Shown: piece by piece, positions 57,373-64,000 of the stretch
Position numbering within the stretch: position 1 is the first letter of the stretch
Layout of the letters: the number at the start of each line of letters is the position of its first letter
Assembly (NCBI RefSeq): GCF_010093815.1
Contig: NW_022985550.1
Coordinates: 1,935,074 to 1,999,073, forward strand
DNA: 64,000 nt
Source: Pseudovirgaria hyperparasitica
Lineage: Eukaryota > Ascomycota > Dothideomycetes > Acrospermales > Acrospermaceae
Direction of reading: 5' to 3'
Program-made: the position numbers and the translations under genes
The notes under the pieces: generated by a model
What the model saw: only the letters and a program-made list of their open reading frames with translations
Database searches by the model: none
Told to the model about the DNA's origin: nothing

Positions 57373-60300
57373 CTACAATTCTCCTTTGGTACCTTCTTTT
57401 AACCGTTTCAAGATGGCTCGCAGTTCTGGGAGTTCATCCTGCAATCGACGCCGCGCTTCATTATCTGTGCGCTCATCCAACACAACATAGATCGCACTCT
57501 GCGTCTCCGATGCTTTACTAGTCGTATAGTTGCCCAGCGTCTGCGCCATGAGTTCTATATCCAAGGTCGCCTGCATAAGTGCCGCAAGGGAATACTTCGG
57601 CCGCTTCTTAAAAGATTCTATTAGAGACAATGATATTTGCTCAAGTAAGTACTTGAGAATCTGGCCTACGAGCGTCGAGGCTGTTGTCGACACATCCGTG
57701 TGAACGATGACTAATGCCAAAAGGACATCGTAAACATATGGCTTAGCATCTTTCAGATGCTGAGTCGTTGGTGGTGCCCAGTCAGGTGATCCGATGCCGT
57801 CCTCGATTATTCTTGACAAGTTCTCGGATATCGGCTTCGTATACGCACTGAAAAGACGGCTGTCTATTTGTTCAACAACGTCGCGAATCTGCTTTGACTC
57901 GTCCGAGAGCTTTACCGAAAAATTCGACTCGAATTGTGCGATCAGTTGCGGGACCACATCGTTCCGAAGCGATTGAAGATTGCTCAAAGTTAGAAGCATG
58001 CGGATGTTCTGCTACTAGTTAGCGATATTTGCTGAATGGCTCGGATATGACCAACCCGGTTTGTAGCATCGATGTTGCTGATACTAAGCCCTGCATCCGA
58101 TGTACCACGAGAGGGTATGACAATCGAATCACCATCTCCATTCACTAATGCATCATTCTTTCTCAAGTTCTCTGCGTTTTCTACCATGCCGCTCAAAGCT
58201 TTGTAGAGACTTGCTGTGAACTGTTGTCGAATTTGCTGCAATAGCTTCGCTGGAGGAGGTACAACCACGTCCGGAGAGTCAGACTTGTTTGCGGCCTCGG
58301 TGATATAGGTGATTTTCTGTAGGTTTCCAAGTATCACACTCTCTAGCGCCATAAAGCGATTTGGCATGTTAGTGAGGTCTCGGCGATCGGGAGATCTTGT
58401 CCAATCCTCAAGCATTCGACAGTTCTCCGAATCGTTGTTCCATGCCGCGCAGATAGCGCGTACAGAGTGCTCTCGCACAGCCCCTATTAGAAGCTTCAAT
58501 TCATCCGATGATCGGCCACGCATAAGGCTAAGGCCAGCGATCTCACTAGCAGCTGTGCCAACTAGAACTAGAATCTTACTCAAATAATACACACCACCCG
58601 GAGCGTTGGCATGAGGTGGCCAGAAGGCAAATTGCTCCCACGACTCACCGTTCCGAGGAGATGGAGGCGGTATATCACTTGGGTCGAATTTGAATCGGGT
58701 GCCGCTTCGCGGAGACAAAGCACTTGTAGGCGAGAGTGCACTTGGTGGAGCCGAGAAGGGTGTGTTTGGCGTCGTCGGAATAGGTGAAAACAGCATCGAG
58801 ACATCGTCGATAGGAGGTTCCGAAAAAAAGGTTGTGACATGTTGCCGCAGAATGCCAATGATTTCCTGTGTTCCTTTCTGTAATTGACGTATGCCGTCAG
58901 ATGATAAAAGATGGTATTTTTGGCTACTTCCGTTCGGACCAAGGGGGAGTTTACGTTGTGCCTTTCCATCGATGAATGACTGCACAATATCCCAGTACTC
59001 GATAATCTCGCCCAAGACGCCGCCGTGCGGCGAAAGCAAGTCATTCATAACGGAATAAACATAGTCCCAGAATTCGAGGACCTTGACAGAATCTATCTTG
59101 ATCGTCGTACCAGGCTTATCCAGTGAACCAGCTGAACGTAAGTAGGACGCCATCTGTTGCAATGAAGGCTTCGCACTATTGCCCAGCTTACGCCGCAGAA
59201 TCTCTATCTCCACCGTTGATCGCTCGGTGGTCCTCGTAATCTTGTTTTTGAGATAGTCAAAGCGACTCAGGAGCCAGACCCAAATTGGATTTTCTTCCAC
59301 ACCAAGCTCTAGTAGAACAGAAATAAGCTCCATATACTCGTCCGGGCGATCTTCTTCGGTGTCTCCTGGCTGTCTCGACGAATGTGTTCCAGATAGCCTC
59401 TTCCAAACATCGCGTTTGAATGAAGCCATCTGCTCGTCGATGTCTGACCACATGCGAGCAGCGACAACAATTTGATGTATCTCAGAATCACTCAAGCTCT
59501 TCTGTCCCCGACTTTCTGCCATTTTCCGCGCTTCCTCTGCGAATTTGCGCGCCTTCTTGTATTCTTCCACAAGCATCTCGTTGTCCTTTCGCCTGATGCA
59601 ATCTCTTATGCTCGACCCGAGCTCGAACACATCGCGATGCTTTTCAATGGTTGAGAGAACGGCTCTGAGTGTTCCCTCCTTTTCCTGGCCTCCTAAGGCG
59701 GGACCCCACACTTCTTCCGCCTTCACTGCAACTTCTGCAAGAGGTGTCTTGATACCGGCTACCCCGTATTCGCTTTCCTTGGTCAATGCGTTTTTCTTCT
59801 TGTCGGTGGAACTTGTCTGGCTGAAGCCAGATGTGGAGACGTTGCTGACCTGTCGCAGATGGCCAGATTTGCTGGTATGCCTTGAATGGGGACGTCTTGG
59901 TGAGGGCGGGTCATTATCACGACCCTGAGTGCGCATTTCTTCGTATACATTGTCAATGGTTGCTTTGGCCTTCACGAACCGTTCAAAGTTTGATTCCACC
60001 AAAACCTTCAGTGAGGCGGACTTCTTCTCTATAGACCGCGACAGAAAGTCTAGTCCTTGTAGTAGGGATTCTGTGGACGCAGTATTGTGCACCTGGGACA
60101 GAAACAAGGTCGGTGAGAATGATGTCGAGGATAGTAGGAATCTGTTTCGGAGCTTAGGGTCGTCTTCCACTGCCAGCCCGCGTTGCTTGAGGATCTGGAC
60201 GACGCTTGGAGCAGCTCCAAGTGGATCGGGCTCATCTCTCTGGACCAAGTTCTCTACACCATCTTTACTTCTTTCCGCACCAGGCACACTGACTCGATTG

Positions 60301-60482
60301 CTTCCACTCCTGTCCAGGACAGAATACCGCGATTTCGAACGTCTCGCCGGATGCTTCGCCGCTTGCGGCTTCACAGGTGCTTCGTCATCATCAGAGCTAA
60401 AGTCCTTGTCTTCCGGCCAGGTATCAGGATACAGTGTCTTGAGGTTGTAGTGGGCGAGGAGGGTGCGGTCGAGATCCGCCAT
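57373..60482 (-). CDS. SEC5: Exocyst subunit Sec5
   Basis: Exons 60482-58056 and 58008-57373, joined by a 47-base intron (GTTGGT donor, GCTAAC branch site, CAG acceptor), give 1020 residues. The acidic N-terminus (MADLDRTLLAHYNLKTLYPD, SSDDDEAP) leads into the conserved Sec5 block: RFLLSSTSFSPTLFLSQVHNTASTESLLQGLDFLSRSIEKKSASLKVLVESNFERFVKAKATIDNVYEEM (quoted in parts). A Ser-rich linker follows, then the long helical-bundle body. Sec5 is part of the eight-protein exocyst that tethers secretory vesicles at the plasma membrane. Without the intron the C-terminal 212 codons would be lost. It is divergent from IDH1. Confidence 0.92.
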
Positions 60483-60851
60483 GTTAGTCTCCGAGACACA
60501 GTGTTAACTTAGGAGCCCAATTCGAGGGAGCGAGATGCCATCGACAGGCTTTTGAGGTATCGAGATCTGAGCCGATTGGTGACTCAGCTGAGAGTCGACT
60601 ATGGACCTCCAACAATTAGTATATCGCGGTGGAGCTGAAGCTTGAAGTAGTCAGGACGTCTTTGGGCCTCGTCTCCGACTGGTACTTAGCGTCTCGGAGC
60701 GATTGCGCTAATGGCAAGACAGCCGCCTTTCCTTGCCGCATCAGTCCCCAACTCAAAGCTTTGCAAGAACCCTTCCACCCTCCACCTCACACCTTTCTCT
60801 CACCACGACTAATTGCTGCGAAGGGCTGTAGCGGTATCTGAAGCTGTCATC
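60483..60851. other. Divergent promoter region SEC5 / IDH1
   Basis: 369 bases shared by the two start codons; holds the CCAAT/TGACTCA pair given separately. No gene seen. Confidence 0.5.
60575..60586 (+). promoter_or_regulatory. CCAAT box adjoining an AP-1/Gcn4-type site
   Basis: ATTGG (CCAAT on the minus strand, 60575-60579) is immediately followed by TGACTCA (60580-60586), the Gcn4/CpcA or bZIP recognition sequence. The CCAAT-binding HAP complex regulates TCA-cycle genes such as IDH in yeast. The arrangement is seen in the sequence; the function is inference. Confidence 0.45.
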
Positions 60852-62214
60852 ATGATATCCACTCGTTCTTTCGTTGCGCCTATGCGCCAATGCCTTCGAC
60901 AGGCTCGCGCAACTCCCATTCGGAGCCCAGCGTTGGTCCAGGTATGCGGCACTTTGTAGCACCCAGAGACAGAGCGCGACGAGATTTCTCTGTGGGACCT
61001 AGATACTGATATACACCTTGTAGACTCAATCCAGGTCATATGCTGTTCCTTCGGAGAGCAGAGTCGCTCAATTCAACGGAACAAAGGGCAACGATGTACG
61101 AGACACCAACAAGCTTCGAACAGTCAATCCGAACGCATATATCTGACCGTACGGCTTTTTAGGGTAAATACACCGTCAGTCTAATCGAGGGAGACGGCAT
61201 TGGACCAGAGATTTCACAATCTGTAAAAGATATCTTCGACGCCGCAGGAGTAGGTGAATTGGTTTCGCAACGCTTGTCCTGCGACTTACAAGACGACAGG
61301 CACCGATCAAATGGGAATCTGTGGACGTCACGCCGCGACTGAAGGACGGTAAGACTGTGATTCCGGACGAGGCCATCGAGAGCATCACGAAGAACTTTGT
61401 CGCACTCAAGGGACCCCTCGCAACACCCATTGGCAAGGGCCACGTCTCGCTCAACCTTACCCTCCGCCGCACTTTCAACCTCTTCGCAAACGTTCGTCCT
61501 TGCAAGTCTATTGCCGGCTACAAGACCCCCTACGACGGCGTTGACACTGTCCTGATTCGTGAGAATACCGAGGGAGAGTACTCTGGTATTGAGCACGTCG
61601 TAGTCGACGGTGTTGTGCAAAGTATCAAGCTTATCACTCGAGAGGCCTCTGAGCGTGTCCTCCGGTTTGCCTTCCAGCATGCCGAGGAGATTGGCCGGAC
61701 AAAGGTACGCGCCGTCCACAAGGCCACCATCATGAAGATGTCCGACGGTCTATTCCTCAACACCGCGCGCGAGATCTCCAAGGAGTTCCCCAACATTGAA
61801 TTCGACGCGGAGCTTCTAGACAACACATGCTTGAAGATGGTCACCGACCCGACGCCTTACAACGACAAGGTCTTGGTCATGCCTAACCTGTACGGAGACA
61901 TTCTGTCCGACATGTGCGCTGGTCTGATCGGTGGCCTCGGTCTTACTCCCTCCGGTAACATTGGCGACGAGTGCTCCATCTTCGAAGCCGTCCACGGCTC
62001 GGCTCCTGATATCGCTGGCAAGCAGCTTGCCAACCCTACCGCTCTGCTCCTGTCCAGTATCATGATGCTTCAGCACATGGGTCTCCACGAACACGCCAAC
62101 AAGATCCGCGATGCGATCTTCAAGGTCCTTGCCGAGGGCAAGACCATCACGGGTGATCTCGGCGGCTCAGCAAAGACGTTCCAGTATGCGGATGCAGTCA
62201 TCAAGGCTCTATAG
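60852..62214 (+). CDS. IDH1: Mitochondrial NAD-isocitrate dehydrogenase, subunit 1-type
   Basis: Exons 60852-60941, 61024-61095, 61163-61249 and 61300-62214 join to 387 residues. The first exon encodes a mitochondrial presequence ([20 protein letters not shown]). Seen: [72 protein letters not shown], and [31 protein letters not shown], the isocitrate/metal-binding core, then [18 protein letters not shown]. This fits the regulatory (Idh1) rather than the catalytic subunit by overall resemblance, but that assignment is moderate. NAD-IDH oxidises isocitrate to 2-oxoglutarate in the TCA cycle. Confidence 0.92.
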
Positions 62215-62498
62215 GCTCTTTCTTCTCCTTCAAACTCGGATTCTCCTTGGCTTCTTAAACATAACGCGCGCATATGGCAGTAGACGAACGAACGAACGGA
62301 AGGAACGGAGGGGTATGATGGGAATGATGCATCTTGTTGATATGTACTGCGTGGCCTCTTAAATAAAGACTGTACTATACCTGGCACGGAGTGTTTCCCC
62401 CTCCAACCCAGGCCTAGACCTTTAGCGATGAATACATATACATATATATACATACACCTACTCGTACACGTTTCTGCTCCACACACCTACTCCCACAA
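62215..62498. other. Short intergenic between convergent genes
   Basis: 3' flanks of IDH1 and the PPR gene; contains CATATACATATATATACATACA repeats (about 62434-62456). No gene. Confidence 0.5.
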
Positions 62499-64000
62499 CT
62501 ACACAAGCTCAAAAGACCGATCCAGCCAATTCCCCCCTGAATCCTCGCCGACACGACTATTCCTCTCCCGCCTAAACACCGGCTTCAGCCAAGTTCTCTG
62601 ATCATCCTTACCCGGAAACGCCGCGGCAATCGCCCCGACAGTCTGCGGATCAAACACCGCATTCCGCGCAATCATCTGCTCAATCGCCCACCTGCAGCGC
62701 GGATCCCCGGCCTCGGCCGTCTTGCGGACCAAGAAGCGCCAGGTGCCCGGGCGAGGCTCCCAGTCGCGGCTGAGCATCTCGTCGAAGTAGCTGAAGGCGG
62801 CATCCCAGGTGTCGGGGCTGTGCAGGTGGACGAGCACGAGGCGGTCGTAGGTGAGCAGGTTGGGCTGGAGACCGTTGTCGATCATATACTGCGCGAGATA
62901 GGTGGCGATCTCGCGGCGGGTATTGCGGACGCAGCCGCGGAGGAGGATGTTGATGGTTGAGGTCTCGGGCTTGCCGCCGGTGCAGATGTCGGGGAGGAGG
63001 GACCAGAAGTGCATTGCGTCTTCGAAGCGGTTGAGTTGCACGGTTGCTTCGATGATGACGTCCATTGCGGGGACGGGGATGGGGGCGCCGCGGAGCTGGA
63101 TGCGGCGGAGGCAGTCGATTGCTTGGTTGGGGCGGGCGGAGTTGGAGATGAGGTATCGGTAGAGGGTGCGGGTGCAGGAGGCGTCGATGTAGACGTGGGC
63201 GTCGGTCATGATGCTGAGGACGGACAGGGCGGTTTCGAGGTCGTGGGCGGCGAGGTAGGCATCGATGAGAAGCTCGTAGTGGGAGCGGTCGAGGACGACG
63301 TTGCGGGCGGAGAGGAGGCGGAAGACGTCCGTGGCGAGCTCGACGTCGCCGGCGCGCGAGGCGGTCATGAGGACGTTGAGGCAGATGCCGGTTGGGGGCA
63401 CCATGTATGCGGGCTCGACGCGCTTGCGCCAGACGTATTTGACGGCGTCGTAGTGGCTTTGGGAGCTGGCGGAGTCGAGGAGGTGCTGCCACATGTTTGC
63501 GGAGATGGGGTAGGTGCTGCTGTTCTCGCGCAGTTGGAGGATGTGGAGGGCTTCTGTGATGTTGTTCGGGGTGCATTCGGCCATTATGTAGTAGAGCATG
63601 TCGTGCAGCCACGGCTCGACTGGGGTGCCGCCGTCGACCATGGCCTCCATTCTGTCCATGGCCAGTTCGAATTGCCTGTCCTTGATCAAGCTCGCTATGA
63701 CACTGTGTTGCCCGAACTCGGACAGTACGTACCATTTCGAGTCCATGTGTTCGAGCATAAGTGTAAGGAGATTGTAGTCTGGATGCACCGACAGCACCTA
63801 GTTGTTAGGTTGTCAGCATCATATGTCTCCAAGGTAGGCAATCTTTCATAGACGTACTTCCAACACATAATGGCATATTTCTTCGTCGAGTTCAATGCCC
63901 TCGTCTTGCATCTCAGTGATGATCTCTGCCAGCATAGCCGCACCTCCTCTTGTTGCACTTGAGCATGCCCGTATCATAGCACTATACAGCTGTCGGTTGG
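62499..64000 (-). CDS. Pentatricopeptide-repeat (PPR) protein, 5' part outside the window
   Basis: Exons 64000-63858 (partial) and 63797-62499, joined over a 60-base intron (GTACGT...AACTAG) in phase 0, give about 480 visible residues. The text shows successive 35-residue helical-hairpin units such as LYSAMIRACSSATRGGAAML, TGICLNVLMTASRAGDVELA, SHYELLIDAYLAAHDLETAL, and AMDVIIEATVQLNRFEDAM, with TYDRL-type starts. PPR proteins bind RNA, mostly in mitochondria, to process or translate organellar transcripts. The targeting peptide would be in the missing 5' exon. High-GC third positions open long overlapping frames on both strands; these are shadows. Confidence 0.88.

Noticed and set aside
62680-63851. 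Long overlapping frames on both strands of the PPR gene (351 codons minus, 280 codons plus)
   Set aside because: They are shadows caused by GC-rich third positions; composition is Arg/Pro/His-rich or Gly/Val/Glu-rich, and only the PPR frame has family repeats.

Overview
The window is nuclear DNA of a filamentous ascomycete. Genes are split by many short introns (about 43-82 bases) with GTAAGT/GTATGT-type donors, CTAAC/CTGAC-type branch sites and YAG acceptors. The gene set (hydrophobin, CFEM-type receptor, BIM1-like copper protein, GPI-anchored secreted proteins, MIPC-type mannosyltransferase, Vac1, Vti1, Sec5) is typical of Pezizomycotina. A dothideomycete-like fungus is my guess, but the sequence alone does not settle the class. 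No CRISPR array, phage, rRNA gene or intact transposon is visible. All gene models were built by hand by joining frames across introns; most close exactly in frame.

Layout. 0-10 kb: partial cupin (-), M35 metalloprotease (-), alpha/beta hydrolase (-), VAC1-like FYVE protein (-), MET8-like siroheme synthase (+), METTL16-like RNA methyltransferase (+). 10-20 kb: CFEM/rhodopsin-domain receptor (+), an unrecognised 761-residue secreted/membrane protein (-), VTI1 SNARE (-), FAD oxidoreductase (+). 20-31 kb: disordered protein (-), SET-domain protein (-), borate/bicarbonate-type transporter (+), Argonaute (-). 31-38 kb: two small surface proteins (a GPI-anchored Cys-rich protein and a BIM1-like copper-binding-type protein), a gene-poor 3.4 kb stretch, then a class I-type hydrophobin. 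38-47 kb: dihydroxyacetone-synthase-like transketolase (-), MFS sugar porter (+), MIPC-type mannosyltransferase (+), GNAT acetyltransferase (-). 47-54 kb: a repeat, a tRNA-like element, a frameshifted capsule-type glycosyltransferase and two unrecognised proteins. 54-64 kb: secreted FAD oxidase (-), SEC5 (-) divergent from mitochondrial IDH1 (+), and a partial PPR protein (-).

The genes do not form a biosynthetic cluster. Housekeeping genes (membrane traffic: VAC1, VTI1, SEC5; metabolism: MET8, IDH1, transketolase; RNA: METTL16, AGO, PPR) are interspersed with surface and secreted genes (hydrolases, CFEM receptor, hydrophobin, BIM1-like, GPI protein, FAD oxidase). The best candidates for undescribed biology are the 761-residue membrane protein with a repeated leader (14.4-17.2 kb), the SET protein joined to a conserved fungal N-terminal module (22.4-24.8 kb), and the tRNA-like element at 48.2-48.3 kb. 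The capsule-type glycosyltransferase carries what looks like a single-base frameshift, which may be a real lesion or a sequence error.
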